Assembly (NCBI RefSeq): GCF_036588685.1
Contig: NC_086376.1
Span: 59,791,166 to 59,855,165, forward strand
Length of the DNA: 64,000 bases
Source of the DNA: Mytilus trossulus
Lineage: Eukaryota > Mollusca > Bivalvia > Mytilida > Mytilidae
Direction: 5' to 3'
Positions 11,327-23,684 of this stretch are shown here, in pieces; the stretch's first letter is position 1; every line of letters begins with the position of its first letter. The notes beneath the pieces are model-generated. The model worked only from the letters and a program-made list of their open reading frames with translations. It made no database searches and had not been told where the DNA came from. The position numbers and the translations under genes were made by a program.

Positions 11327-11423
11327 CTTTTTACTTTTGTGTTTAAAAGTTGATTTTTCTGCAACAGGTGGATTAAATACATCTATTTCTGTTGAAAACT
11401 CATCATATAAATCACGTGGAGGT
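11327..11423 (-). CDS. NOC3L: NOC3L-like exon 15
   Basis: It codes PPRDLYDEF…EIDVFNPPV, the conserved C-terminal FNPPV segment, then a lysine-rich tail. The acceptor is TTTCAG, the donor GTAAAT. It begins with one base that completes a CCA codon with E14 (incoming phase 2). Confidence 0.88.
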
Positions 11424-12265
11424 CTGAAATTGAATAATTTAAATGAAATATATTAATGTAATGCTAGTTAGAAAAATCCATTTTACTGTGAGAGAGCATG
11501 CTACATTTGACTTAAAATGTTGAAAGATGCAGTCTATTAAGATAAAATAACTAGTAACAGAATAACTAGCAAAGTTAATGGGGTCCAGTGCCAGATTATT
11601 GGGAATGGTAATGAATGCAATGGATGTTCAAGCTCATAAATAGGATACAAGTACAACTAAATTGTATGCTGCTTGCGTCATAACCGTAAAAATGGTCCTG
11701 GTTCCTCCACTGAATCGAGCAACATATATGAATGTATACTATACTTAAACCAGATGCTCCACAGGGAACAGCTTTATTCGACCACAGAGGTCAAACCATG
11801 AACAGTTGGGGCAAATATGGACACAACATTCAAGCTTGATACAGCTCTGAATTTGGATTGTGATTAAATAGTTGACACAGCAAAAGTTTCTGACAAAGAA
11901 TGAATGTGGTCTAAGGAACTAAAAAAATCTTTTTTTTTGCTTTTGAGCAATACACTATGCTGTGGAATATAAATCCCCTCAAAAGAAAATATTTGAAAAA
12001 AAATCTTTTTAATTTCCAAAATCTAAAATGAGAAAAACTTTACACCACCCCTCCCCATTTTTTTCACCTCCCCCAATCCCTTATTTCAAAAATAATCTTA
12101 ATTCAAATTTCTAATTAAGTTGGCAACAATAACTACTCATTTAAATACATCATAAAGTATTAAAATATAAAATAACTTACAGTCATGGTCAAAATTAATA
12201 TTAATTAACAGTAACTTCTAAAAATAAATTTACACCTACACATCTCAAGACAATTATCACTTCCT
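11424..12265. other. NOC3L intron segment with an inverted R4 copy
   Basis: 11,752-11,875 is a reverse-complement R4 repeat (GAACAGTTGGGGCAAATATG). The remainder shows nothing recognisable. Confidence 0.6.
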
Positions 12266-12269
12266 TTAA

Positions 12270-13045
12270 AGGGGCACTAGCTACCAGATATATAAAGGAA
12301 TCAAAAGGATGATTTTTTTGTTCAATCATAAATGAAAGTGAAATAGTGAAATAATAATTTATTTTTATCACTAAAATGGTTCAATTTTGTCGAATAAATC
12401 TTATAAACTCTGATAATGAATTATTCACTTGCAAGTGAATAATTTGACCTCATATAATTTCTTAATCATGTGAACTCCAATTTAACCTCATAGAAAGAGA
12501 TAGAATAACGCATGCATTTTCAGTGTACGGGTATTTAATTAAAAAGAATGTCAACATTGAAGGTGAAACAAAGGTAAATAATTTGATTAACTGATTCGAT
12601 CCACACAAAATTATTCTTTTAAAAGTAAAAACGACCATAAACATAGATTTTTATTCTTTATTACAAAATTTAACAAACCTATAAAAATCCAATTGCACGA
12701 GTTGCTTAATCTATTTAAATCTATAAAATTGAGAATGGAAATGGGGAATGTGTCAGAGAGACAACAACCAGACCATAGAGCAGACAGCAGCAGAAGGTCA
12801 CTTACAGGTCTTCAATGTTTATGTTTACATCGCTTTTATGTTCATAGAAGGTCAACTCGATAGTTAATTAGATGGCATCTTGGCTAAACTTCACATGAAA
12901 CGATGTTACATCTTATTGAGACCATGTCCTGTAAATTGTTTAATTTATACTTTTGATAGTTTAGAAACATATTTTACATTGTTTTAAATAATATATGAGA
13001 ATTTGAGTCAAATTGGTGAACATGAATTTGGCAGCTAGTGCCCCT
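12270..13045. mobile_element. TTAA-flanked (piggyBac-like) MITE, 776 bp
   Basis: Perfect 13-bp inverted termini AGGGGCACTAGCT (12,270-12,282 and 13,033-13,045) lie between TTAA at 12,266-12,269 and 13,046-13,049. It contains a 26-bp perfect palindrome at 12,419-12,444 (AATTATTCACTTG arms) and a nested R1 fragment. No transposase. Confidence 0.88.
12729..12820 (+). repeat. R1 head fragment nested in the TTAA MITE
   Basis: GGAAATGGGGAATGTGTCAG matches the R1 head. It ends near GGTCTTCAATG. Confidence 0.75.
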
Positions 13046-13479
13046 TTAACATAATTTTCTAGCAGTGTAAGGGAGGTAATCAAGTAATCAAACATATATA
13101 TAACAGTATTCTTTAAATTTTAATTGAAATTGGATTGTCTAAATTGTCCTTTAACCCTTTCCTCCATTGAAATTTTTTTTTTGCATACTTGATTCGCATA
13201 GGATTTTTTTTATAAAATGCTAAACTTATGCTTTGAAGTATTAAGGCATTGTGAAAAACAACTATTTCATCAAATAAATTTAAGTCGGATATTCCTATGA
13301 TATTCCTTTTCATATTGGATACAAACTTTATTAAGTCAACTGCAGACACTTTGAAGTCAAAGTGTTTCAACCGAGGTACTACACAGGCGTCAAAAGGCGT
13401 CATTATGGAGTAAGGGGGGTGGCGTCAAAAGGCGTCATTATGGAGGAAAGGGTTAACCAGAAAAACTCTTTTTTGACCC

Positions 13480-14210
13480 TAACATTGCTTGATGATTTGA
13501 TCCATTACCCCCTTTTTTGGCCCCTGACTTATTGAAACCTCCCTTGGAGCAAGAATCCCAAAACTCAATTTCAGCCTTTCCTTTATAGATAAAAAACCTT
13601 ATAGTATAATTTCAGAGAGATCCATACACTTAAGGTGGTACCCAACACCTTGACTAAAATTAATTTGGCTCGTTTAATTTTCATAAAATTTTGACAAAAT
13701 ATTTACTTTGACCCTTTAACAAAAATATAAAAATTTCAAAAAAATTGAACCAACCAATTTATCAGAAAAATTACACTGGTTATATAGCAGTTTAACAAAC
13801 ACTAATTTTGATCATTGAGAAGCTTAATATTCCCTCAACAACACAATGTAATTAAAACGTTTACCTGATTTTACAGAGTTATCTCCCTGTAGTGTTAGGT
13901 ACCACCTTAAACACTAGTTATTGTCTGTAAACTAGAAAAATGCTTCTTGTTGGCCCTTTTTTGGCCCCTTATTCCTAAATATTCAGGGATATTAACCCCA
14001 AACTGACAACAAGCCTTCCCTTCATTATATGGTACCATGTGGTACAATGTCAGAGAAATCCATACAGTTAAACATAAGTTATTGTCCCGAAAATTCAGGG
14101 CAGATAGAAACTACTCCCTTAAGATTTATAGCCCTTAGGAATGGAAATAATATGGAAAAAATAAACTATTTTAGCACTCACTTCCCATTAATTCTCTTGA
14201 GGTTAAATGA
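13480..14210 (+). repeat. GGCCCC-type tandem repeat region, two units split by a MITE
   Basis: Units carry TTTTTTGGCCCCT and CAGAGA(G/A)ATCCATACA. The first unit runs to 13,629. After the MITE at 13,634-13,906 the sequence resumes as ACACTAGTTATTGTC, parallel to ACATAAGTTATTGTC in the second unit (14,072). Confidence 0.7.
13634..13906. mobile_element. TTAA-flanked (piggyBac-like) MITE, 273 bp
   Basis: Inverted termini GGTGGTACCCAACAC / GTGTTAGGTACCACC lie between TTAA at 13,630-13,633 and 13,907-13,910. The empty site is inferred from the sister unit, which reads TCCATACAGTTAAACATAAG. Confidence 0.9.
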
Positions 14211-14367
14211 AATTTATTTTAAAAGTTAACATTAGCCGTATAAAAGATGAGTTTGAAAGGCTTATTGTGTGATTGCCTATAAAAAAATAATCATTTCATA
14301 GAAACGAACTCTATGTTGTGTTGTTCTAATTTTAATAAGATGTCATAATTACTTTTTATATTGTAAC

Positions 14368-14447
14368 GGTAACTGTCCTTCTCCAGACACAGGAGCCATT
14401 TTACCTAAATGTACTGCATATTTCTTTATGGCTGGATGATAATGACT
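14368..14447 (-). CDS. NOC3L: NOC3L-like exon 14
   Basis: It codes SHYHPAIKKYAVHL…PVSGEGQL, matching the conserved HYHP segment. The acceptor is TTTATAG and the donor GTTACA; it ends in phase 2, which E15 completes. The join to E13 does not fit, because exons for about 115 residues are missing upstream. Confidence 0.85.
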
Positions 14448-14449
14448 CT

Positions 14450-16320
14450 ATAAATAAAAAAAACCTCAATAACTTTATTCAAGCTAAATATATGTTGAAC
14501 CTAAACCAAAATCTAAAAAACAAATTTGTCCTGTCTGACCAGTGATTTTTTTAATTTTTAAACTGTTTTCTTTGAATCAGTGGGAAAATTGAAAATAGCA
14601 CTTTTAAATTTTAATGCTCCTGAAGACTTTTCTGAATTAACCTTCAATAGGATCACTCAAAGCAAAACATATGAAAGCCAAGTATTTATAAGTTCCAAAA
14701 CATATGAATATAACCTAATGGGACATAAAAATAATAGCCAAATCCATATAATGTCATATTAAGACAGGAACTTGATCTATTTGATTTATCATACTCCTGT
14801 GTGGTTCTTAAATTGGGTTTTCAAATATCAGCTCTTAAAGGAAGCTCATAACCAGTAGAAGGCCTTTTCAAAAACTTCTCATTTGGATGTAAATTTAATG
14901 TAAACTATTTTGGGAACATTTGTATGAAGTCTTGCAAAAACTACCACCTCCTAATAGCCAGACTTATAGACTGCATCATTCAAATTGCAAATCTAACCAT
15001 CTAATGGGTCAAGAGAAGATGAAGCCGTTTTCTCTACAGTATAAGATTTATATTGAAAAATTTGCAAATATTATCTCTAACTAAATTGGCATTGGCCTGG
15101 TAGTTTCTGAAACAAGACAAAACAAAATAATCTAATAAGAATGTTTCTATGGACTTGTTTTTCTACATCTGAATTGATTCAATTGAAGATTTTTTAAATA
15201 GCTTCAATGCAAAATTGTTCCAAGTTTGATTATTAGCCAAGGCAATGTTTAAGAGGATGAAAAATGATTTCAGGCATACTTATTTTTCACCTTATTCAAA
15301 CAGACCAAATATAAATACTTTACCTCAAACTTCATGACCCAAACTTTTCTTCAGGGTAATTGCAATCACTCTAAGTGTGTGCATATTTGAATAAAGAGGA
15401 AGATAACCTTATTTTATCATACACAATCAAAAGTAAACATCGTTCTAAAAGAACAAGGAACTAAAAAGGAATAGGTCCCGTGAAGACAGATTTTGGCCTC
15501 AAATTTCAGGTTCATCTGACAAAAGATTTTGACCACTTTTTTAACACTTGAGTGGCTATTTTATTTTATTCAATTAGTTGATGAGAAAGATTTTAACTGA
15601 TTTATTCATTAAAAACGACCCAATTCAAGCTCAAATATTAAAAATCTACCAAATGTGCCGAAAAAATGTCATTTTTCAGATGTTTTTTGTCAAAAATAAA
15701 AGTGGCTGCATCTGTGTTCATCCTCAACCTTTACATATGTTATGTATTATTATCAAATACAACTTACATTTCAATATTCAACCATCTAAAATTTAACTAA
15801 AATGCTAGAATTGTAAAGATTTTAGTAATTTAGAATGACTGAATGGTGCTAGTACCCAATATTTGTGCATTGTATTGTCAAAAACAGCCCATATCTATGT
15901 AGCAGAAGCATTCTACAGTCCAAAAAATAACTAATAAAAATAATTTACATTTTAACAATATTGTAAAACTGCTATATTTTGGGGCCAAAAAGGGGTCTTA
16001 CTGAACCTACTCCTTCACCATTCAGCTTCCTCATCCCTGATCATCACAGTGGTACCCACTGTTCTAAAACATTAATATTGCACATTATTGAGGGGCCAGT
16101 TTAACTAAGTTCATGGCCTCAATGTTTAAAAGAATAAAATTCCATAACTGTCTTAAGAGTGAAAAATGCTTTTTTTCAACATTTTTTCAACAAATAAAGT
16201 TCCCAACCTCACAATGTCATAAAATGTCAGACAATCCCATTACTTTAATTAGACAAACTGTGTATAAATGTGTGTATACCTGCATGTACATGTAAGAGTG
16301 TGTTGTACATATGTGTGTAA
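14450..16320. other. NOC3L intron; expected exons not found
   Basis: In the family about 115 residues separate the E13 and E14 segments. Read on the minus strand, no frame here resembles that segment, and no terminal repeats are evident. Confidence 0.5.
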
Positions 16321-16322
16321 AC

Positions 16323-16414
16323 TTGAGTGGGTCAATGTTGAGAGCACTGCCTTGTCCACTGAGGATGGTAAAAGCTGTCAGTATCACATGTAAAGATTCT
16401 CTGTAGGTCAGATC
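16323..16414 (-). CDS. NOC3L: NOC3L-like exon 13
   Basis: It codes DLTYRESLH…[16 protein letters not shown], a well-conserved family segment. The acceptor is TTTTAG, the donor GTTTAC. It starts in phase 0 with E12 and ends with AA (phase 2). Confidence 0.92.
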
Positions 16415-16704
16415 CTAAAAAAATATCATCTTTGATCATTTCTTTTTCTCATTCAAATTCATAAGGAATGTACTGATAGTTAAAATATATTCATATATGC
16501 GAAAAAGTATATATATAATATTTAGTTTAAATCATTTTTATTTTTAAAAAAAACTACTGGCAATTCTTAATCCTGTCTTTAGCAGCTTTATACATGTATG
16601 TCAGGATTGCTTTTCCCCATTGTGCCTGTTAATCAACTTTTACTTTTTATATTTCAATTCAATTAAGACATGGTTACCTAGTCATATAATATGGAATGAT
16701 GTAA

Positions 16705-17240
16705 AACAAGAGTGCAAACTCTGAAATGTCTTTCCTATTTTACTGACCATTGATTTTATGATGAAAGTCTTATAGATAAAGGTTTAACTAATATCATAAC
16801 AGAAGCTTAACATGTTTAAAAATCTATACAATTGAGAATGGAAATGGTGAATGTGTTAAAAAGACAACCCGACCACAGAACAGAAAACAGCAGAAGGTCA
16901 CCAATAGGTCAATGCAGCGAAAAATTACCGCACCCGGAGGTGTCCTTCAGCTGGCCCCTAAACAAATATATATACTAGTACAGTGATAATAGACGCCATA
17001 CTAAACTCCGAAATACAAGAAACAATATTGAAAATCATACAAGACTTACAAAGACTAGAGGCTCCTGAATTGAGACAGGCACAAAAATGCTGTGTGGTTA
17101 ACCATGTTTATGAGATCCCAACCCTCCCTCTATATCTCTAACCAATGAAGAAAAGTAAACACACAACAATACACACAGTAAAATTCAGTTTAAGAGAAGT
17201 CCAAGTCCATTGTCAGAACAGGTAACAAAAGAAAGTAAAC
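16705..17240 (+). repeat. R3 head joined to a long R1 copy
   Basis: 16,705-16,815 matches the R3 head (ACAAGAGTGC, TGAAATGTCT, AGAAGCTTAACAT). From 16,828 the R1 head begins, and it runs to about 17,235 with the same internal order as 55-500. Confidence 0.8.
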
Positions 17241-19095
17241 AAAATGACATTAATACGTATGACTATTAGGTTAAAGTTGTTTGATCAAACTAACTTGACA
17301 AATAAAACAAATTCATTGTTGACATCCTCATATAGATGGTGCAGGCAAACCTTAAAGGGAAAATTCACGATTTTTCACTTATGGTTTAAATATGTTCATT
17401 ATGACATAATTTATATTTTCACAAAGTTTTATTGCTATATGTGCAGTAATAAAGGAGAAATTCAATATTTAGTGAAAAAATATTAACTACTTCCTGTAGG
17501 TCGTGACGTTTTCTCCTGGTTTTTGCATGCCGGGATTTAAAATACAATCATTTAAAGTCTTGGTTTTTAATCATATTTTAACGTAATCGTAAGCGCGCCG
17601 ATGACTTACGCTTTATCTAAATAACCATCCGATAATAAGAAGATAAAACGCACAGACGTTCAATTGTACATATTTATGAGATAAATTTTCTATGTTAAAC
17701 GTATATATTCGAATTATTTTTGTAGACAACACAAAAAGTTATAAATTTATTTTTAATTAATATATTTTCGGACTGATAAGGTGAACAAAGAAAAGTACAA
17801 TAATCTGTAAAGACAATATGTTGGTGTACTCTTATTGACCTTTTACTATCTCTGCTATGACTTGGTTGATACGATGTGTGTATTCACGGTTCTGTGGCAA
17901 TACTCGTAGATGGCTTGTTGAAAGGTAAATTGTTATTTGCACTTCGGTATTTAACCACGCCTCTCGGGCACATCTTGCCAGGTGTGACAGTCTATTCGGA
18001 TCAGTGAATTATAAGACAAGGGAGCATTCAATATACATATTTAAAATATATATTCAAGTTGGTGACAAATAAAAATTGATCGCCGTGGAATTATTTAATT
18101 ATGTTTGGTGCTATTATTTATTTCAATTCAAATAAGTTAATTTTCTAAGAAATACACAATTTTCGGTTAAAGACGGGAAACTTAAATCATATGTCCGATT
18201 GAAATGATTTACACCTTTTGTTCTTGATTGATGTCTAATAAAAAGGAGAACTTAGAAATTATAAATAGCTTTACCAAAATATTTTTATTTGTCTTTATTA
18301 GGCAAATAAATGAATGAGAACACTTAGATTTAGACTTTTTAAAAGCCACGTATAAATTAATAACTGGAACTCACTGAAGATAACTCTACCGAAGCTGAAT
18401 ATAATATGAACGAATAAAAAAAAAATATTTTTCTACTTGAGAAGTTTTTAAAAATTGACAGCAAATTGAAGGTCTTCTTGGAATGGAATCGAAAAATTAC
18501 GTATAGAATTTATATTCTTTATCAAGTGTGAAAAACGTCAACCAAATTTAATCATAATAGGGGACGTCCTTATTAAAATAGTCTTCGTCTCACAACGTAT
18601 AATACTTAATAACTATTTGACCAAAGATGTTTAAAAACAAAAGACAACGAATTTAATGTCATCTTTCCCTATTTTTGAATGTAATTATAAGTCTGTTCAA
18701 CTGGCAAGAATACCCCTAAAGCGGACAAATATCTGAAAAGCAGTTTATTCTTTAAATTTGCTGTCATTGAATATTAAGAAAGAAAATAAATCCCGAAAAT
18801 GATTTGAAACTTTAATACTCAATAGCTTTCCTAGAAAATATTCACATCCCTCGGGGATTATTAGTGTACGTCCAGTTGCATATGTCGGAACAATTGTGGT
18901 GATGACGAATTTCTTTCTTTATTCGAGAACAATCTAATTGATATATAAATCTGTGATTTTACTATGTTCATAACTTCGATGAACCAAAGCAAGTTATAGA
19001 TCGACCTGTATTTAAATCAAATTGGTTCTCTTCTTCTTCTTCTTTTGGTATACAATAGTCTATCGAATTGGATGATTACATACTTTTAGTATACG

Positions 19096-19113
19096 CAAGG
19101 ATTTGTATAGTTA
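19096..19113. mobile_element. Palindromic mini-element family B, single-arm copy
   Basis: Exactly one 18-bp arm (CAAGGATTTGTATAGTTA) of the hairpin found whole at 46,351-46,389. It is flanked by the exact 7-bp direct repeat GTATACG (19,089-19,095 and 19,114-19,120). The loop and second arm are absent. Confidence 0.8.
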
Positions 19114-19307
19114 GTATACGTGGACTAGTCTATTTACAAAACTTTTACCCCAATTTGCACAAAATGTATGTTTCTTTCTTATGTTCAATGTATACATGTA
19201 TATATTTTAAATTGCGCTGTAGTTCCGTAACTTTCTATCCGGGCGTATAAATGATACGTCGACAAGTGCGCACATTTTTTTAATCAACATTTCTGGAATG
19301 ATCCAAC

Positions 19308-19800
19308 GAATGTAGGACAGAAAGTCACAGACAAAAAGTCACAGGACAAAAAGTCACAATTCAGTTTTTAGAGTATTTTTCTTTAAACAAGAAAAAATAG
19401 TTTTAAAAAAAAAGTTTTTGTTTTTTTCTTGAACTCTTATATATAAAGCAACTTTGTAATTAAAATTTATTCAATAAATATCAATGATGAACAAATAATT
19501 GTTCTGAAAACAAAATGTTAAAGTGACTTTGTACTTAAATGGCTTCATGGTGCCAAGAAATGTCCCCTTTGCATGATTAAAATTTGATAACTTTTCATTT
19601 AACAAAGCTTATGAACAATGTCCTACACTGAAAAATAAATAGATGTAATAAAAAGAAAATATTTCAACATCTTTCTCTTATATATTCAAACAATTGTCAA
19701 AAAAATAATTGTGACTTTTTGTCCTGTGACTTTTCGTCCTATCAAATTTGTAACTTTATGTCCTGTGACTTTTTGTCCTGTGACTTTCTGTCCGTTTACC
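19308..19800. mobile_element. 493-bp MITE whose arms are tandem GACAAAAAGTCACA units
   Basis: The left arm (19,315-19,362) and right arm (19,707-19,792) are inverted copies built of repeated ~15-16-bp units, GGACAAAAAGTCACA. The exact 8-bp repeat GATCCAAC flanks it (19,300-19,307 and 19,801-19,808), as expected for hAT-type insertion. The interior is AT-rich and non-coding. Confidence 0.82.
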
Positions 19801-19850
19801 GATCCAACTATGTCCTTTACTATTGACAACGAGTAAATATTACATTTTCC

Positions 19851-19884
19851 CAGAGACATATAATACTCTTATTATATGTCTCTG
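19851..19884. mobile_element. Palindromic mini-element family A, copy 3
   Basis: 15-bp perfect arms CAGAGACATATAATA with loop CTCT. Flanked by the exact 7-bp repeat ATTTTCC (19,844-19,850 and 19,885-19,891). Confidence 0.85.
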
Positions 19885-20747
19885 ATTTTCCCAAATTTAC
19901 CCTTGGAAAAAATACGTATATTTGTATATATCTTCAATTTTTTTTAATTTTTTTTTGTATAATTTTTTTTTTATAAATAATATTCTTTACACCAGAAATT
20001 TTATTTATAAACAAGCGTATGAGTTAAGTAATGACTAGTATATTATATCACTTTCGGACACGCAAGACAGAGATGTATATTATACATGCACCTGATAGTT
20101 CAGTTATAAGTTATCGGCCGTGTACACTGAATAATACCTACAGAAGTGAAACGATGCATGAACTTGCAAGCCCGACAGGAAATCGCTTAAATACCTGGAC
20201 GTGTCATCTTACACCCCTCACAATACCTTTGGGAGTAATACCTTAAGCCATGCGGGTGATCAGTGGAGCGAAGATCCTAATTTATTTGAATAAAGTATAT
20301 TACTTTAAAGAATTATGAACGAATTAGATTTTCGAAAACAATTTTCACGGAACACTTATTTATGATTTGAACTTTGACTTTTTAACCGATTCCAATATTA
20401 ACAGTTTAAAAATAACAGACTATATGGTTATTAAAAAAATAAGAACATTGTCCGTATCAAGTAAGTTAGTCAGATAAAACAACCGTACGATTGACAAGAT
20501 ATCGACACGTAATTAAGACTGCATCGGTTACTGTAGTTTTGTTTCTTTGTGTTTTATAGACATATCGTGATTTTTATTTGGACAAGATAACAAAATGGCG
20601 GAAGGCCGAGAACTGATACTCAAAATTCAAAATCGATGGTGATCTCTTATCTAGCGGAATAAAACTTTAATATTTATAAATTTGAGCATTTTTATACAGA
20701 ATGGACATAATATCAATTTTTGATTTTTTTGCGAAGTTTCCCTTTAA

Positions 20748-21250
20748 TATCAACCAATAAAGCCGGTTCATAAATGATAAATTTCCAAGAAAAGTTAGCT
20801 GATGACCGATTAAAGACAACTGAAGCAAAGCAAAGGCAAAATCTAACACTTCCCTAGCCATTTGGTAAATTGAGCTAAAACTGTGAAAATCTGATTTTTT
20901 TTAATTTCAGGGTCAATTTCTCAATAACAAGATTTCATATTTGTTTAAAATTCTCAGGGTTAAATAATTTTATAATATAGGCCAATTTTACAATTTACAT
21001 ACTCCTTTACTTTTCAAAATAACAGACATAAACTGCAAAACATTGATATTTCAGAGGAAATACCTTTAAATAAACCTTAAACAATATCTTTTTTTTCGAA
21101 AGTGCACTAAATGCAATAATACAATAAGAAATACTGGGATTATAGTTTGTGCATATGTTTAACTGACACACCAGTGTCCCAGGTTAGGGGAGGATTGTTG
21201 CCTTCTAAGATGTTAAAACATCCGCATCCTTTAGGTGCATGTCCCAAATC
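20748..21250. other. NOC3L intron, nothing recognised
   Basis: AT-rich sequence without a clear gene, inverted repeat or tandem repeat. Confidence 0.4.
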
Positions 21251-21259
21251 AGCACACAA

Positions 21260-21500
21260 TAATCAAGTGGCTGTCTTTGGTTCATATCTGTCAATATTTT
21301 TATCTTATGAAAATAGTCTAATATAAATAAAGCTGTTAGTTTTCTCATTTGTATAGTATTTTTCATGTCAGGTCTTTTTATAACCTACTAGCATTGGTTT
21401 TTCTCATTGTTGAAGGCCATTTCATTTCCTATAGTTGACAGCATCCACTTCATATGAACTTATTGAGATAGTTGTATTGTTGGCAATCACACCACTTTAT
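21260..21500 (+). repeat. Degenerate SINE-like repeat R2
   Basis: The order GTTCATATCTGTC, TTTTTATAACCTACTAGCA, CTCATTGTTGAAGGCC, CCTATAGTTG and TTGGCAATCACACCAC matches the R2 order at 47,690-47,850, with mutations. Confidence 0.7.
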
Positions 21501-21654
21501 TTCAAATATAAGTAGTTAGTAGAACAGAGTTTCAGACTTTAAAAAATTGTCATAGTCCTTGACATCTTACTCCCAAATATAAAATAATCCCATAAAAATT
21601 AATCTCAATAAATCTTCCATTTCATACTTTCTCTCAATAAATCTTCCATTTTAC

Positions 21655-21715
21655 AAATTGTGAATTGGATGGAGAGTTGTTTCATTGACACTCATACCAC
21701 ATCTTCTTATATATC
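21655..21715 (+). repeat. R2 terminal fragment
   Basis: GAATTGGATGGAGAGTTG followed by CACTCATACCACATCTTCTT. Confidence 0.7.
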
Positions 21716-22108
21716 TATATACCAATACTACAGTTGCAATATGCAGACATGTCAACTATCCCAATTTATATTTGGGGGTGTTAAACCCCCATGAGAGGTA
21801 TGAACCCAAATTTGAAAATTCTTTATTATATGAACTTAATACCTACAAAAAGGTATTAAAGTAAGTAAAGGATATTTAAGTACATGTATATACTCATCCA
21901 AACAAAATAGTAAAAGGTAAAATAAAAACTTATGACAATATAAGAGTAGCAATAAGTCCTTTTACACATTAAATCCCCAAAGGAGATTTTGAAAAGTTGA
22001 CATGTATGAATATGATGTTGGGTTTATCATTATAAACTAATCATAATGTATCCAATAAACCAATTACTGTATTTTCTAATGTAGCTGTTAACATACAATA
22101 TCACCTAC

Positions 22109-22181
22109 CTCTGATTCTATCAATTCATTGAAAACTTTATACAGATCATCAAAGAAATCTATGTTTATTAAGTGTGAAAAC
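22109..22181 (-). CDS. NOC3L: NOC3L-like exon 12
   Basis: It codes FSHLINIDFFDDLYKVFNEL, the family HLIN-x-x-FFDDL block. The acceptor is TTTTTCAG, the donor GTAGGT. Its first base completes AAG with E11 (phase 2), and it ends in phase 0. Confidence 0.93.
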
Positions 22182-22734
22182 CTGAAAAAGTACGATATAA
22201 ACCATCATTTAGAATCGTTATAGCAAGGGTATATGTACAGGTAAAGTGTCCCGGTCCATTACAAATATCAAATTTTGATACAATTTTTAAACCCATTCAA
22301 AAATACTTTCAGCTAAACAAATTCAATACTTTTATATAAAATCTACTCTATTTTCATCCAACTGTCTCAATTTTTTTTAAAATTCCCTTTGATGATTTTT
22401 AATTTTGCATTCATTTGTATATACAGCATGAGATTAAAATAAATTGATTTCTTTTTTCTGCAATCAAATTTTGAATAGAGTTTTCAATAACACAAAGGAT
22501 ATGAAAACCCTCTATGAACAATCAGGATAAGGCACAGTTCTCATGAGGAATAAACTACTATACAGCATGGTTCAAATGCAGTGTAATTTCACAATTATAA
22601 CATATTTGATCAATTAAAAACATTGTACACAGTTTTTTTAACATTTTTCATGTTATAATAAAATAAAAGCTGAGGAATATTGAAAAACGAACCATTTTAA
22701 AAAGTAGACTAAATCTAACCCATGCCTAGTGAAA

Positions 22735-23620
22735 GACAAGAGTGTACACGCTGAAATGTCTCATCCTCTTTCTAATTACTAATCATTGATATTATGTTGA
22801 AATTCCTAAATATAAAGCTTTATTACAACTGTCACATAAACTTAACATTAATCAAGTAAACTAAATATTGACTAAAGAACCATGAAAATGAGGTTACGGT
22901 CAGATCAACCATGCCAGGCAGGCTAGTACAGCTAACAATTCTTCCATACAACATATATAGTTGACCTATTGCTTATTAATAACCGACCAAGACACAAAAA
23001 GAAAACACTGAGCAATGAACCATGAAAACGAGGTTGGGGTCAAATAATACCTGCCTGACTGACAAATAGATCATAAAATATTACGATACACCAAATATAG
23101 TTGACCTATTGCATTTAGTATTTGAAAAAAAAGACCAAGACTGAAAAACTTAACTTTGATCATTGAACCATGAAAATGAGGTCAAGGTCAGATGACACCT
23201 ACCAGCTACACATGTACACCTTACATAATACAATCATTCCATACACCAAATATAGTAGACCTTTTTGTGTAAAAGAAAAACAGACCAAAACACAAAATCT
23301 TAACTACTGAACCATGAAAATGAGATCAAAGTGAGATAAAACCTGCCAGTTTGACATGTACACCGTTCAGTCCTTCAATACACCGAATATACTAAACCTA
23401 TTGCTTATAGTATCTGAGATATGGAATTGAGCACCAAAAAATTAACTGTGTTCACTAATCCATGAAATAAGGTCGAGAGAGAAAAATGTCTGACAAACAT
23501 GAGGACTTTGTGAGGTACACACATACAGAATATAGTTATCCTATTACATAGAAAATCTTAACTTTTTTCAAGTAGTCACTGAACCATGAAAATGAGGCCA
23601 AGGACATTGGTCATGTAACT
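22735..23620 (+). repeat. Tandem-module repeat R3, long copy (6 units)
   Basis: Head as at 7,030, then units starting near 22,877, 23,017, 23,165, 23,309, 23,456 and 23,581 (spacing 125-148 bp). Units begin GAACCATGAAAATGAGG and contain CATACACCAAATATAGT. Non-coding. Confidence 0.85.
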
Positions 23621-23684
23621 GACGGAAACATCTATATACAAATTATGAAGCATACAGGTTTTCAACCTTCTAAAATATTTTAAA

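Larger units (their letters stand above)
17356..20743. mobile_element. Putative TTAA-flanked 3.4-kb element
   Basis: Inverted termini AGGGAAAATTCAC (17,356) and GCGAAGTTTCCCT (ending 20,743) match in 10 of the first 12 positions. They lie between TTAA at 17,352-17,355 and 20,744-20,747. The subterminal blocks TTATATTTTCACAAAGTTTTATT and TTTATAAATATTAAAGTTTTATT also correspond in inverted orientation. No transposase frame is visible. It contains the nested elements at 19,096, 19,308 and 19,851. Confidence 0.6.
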
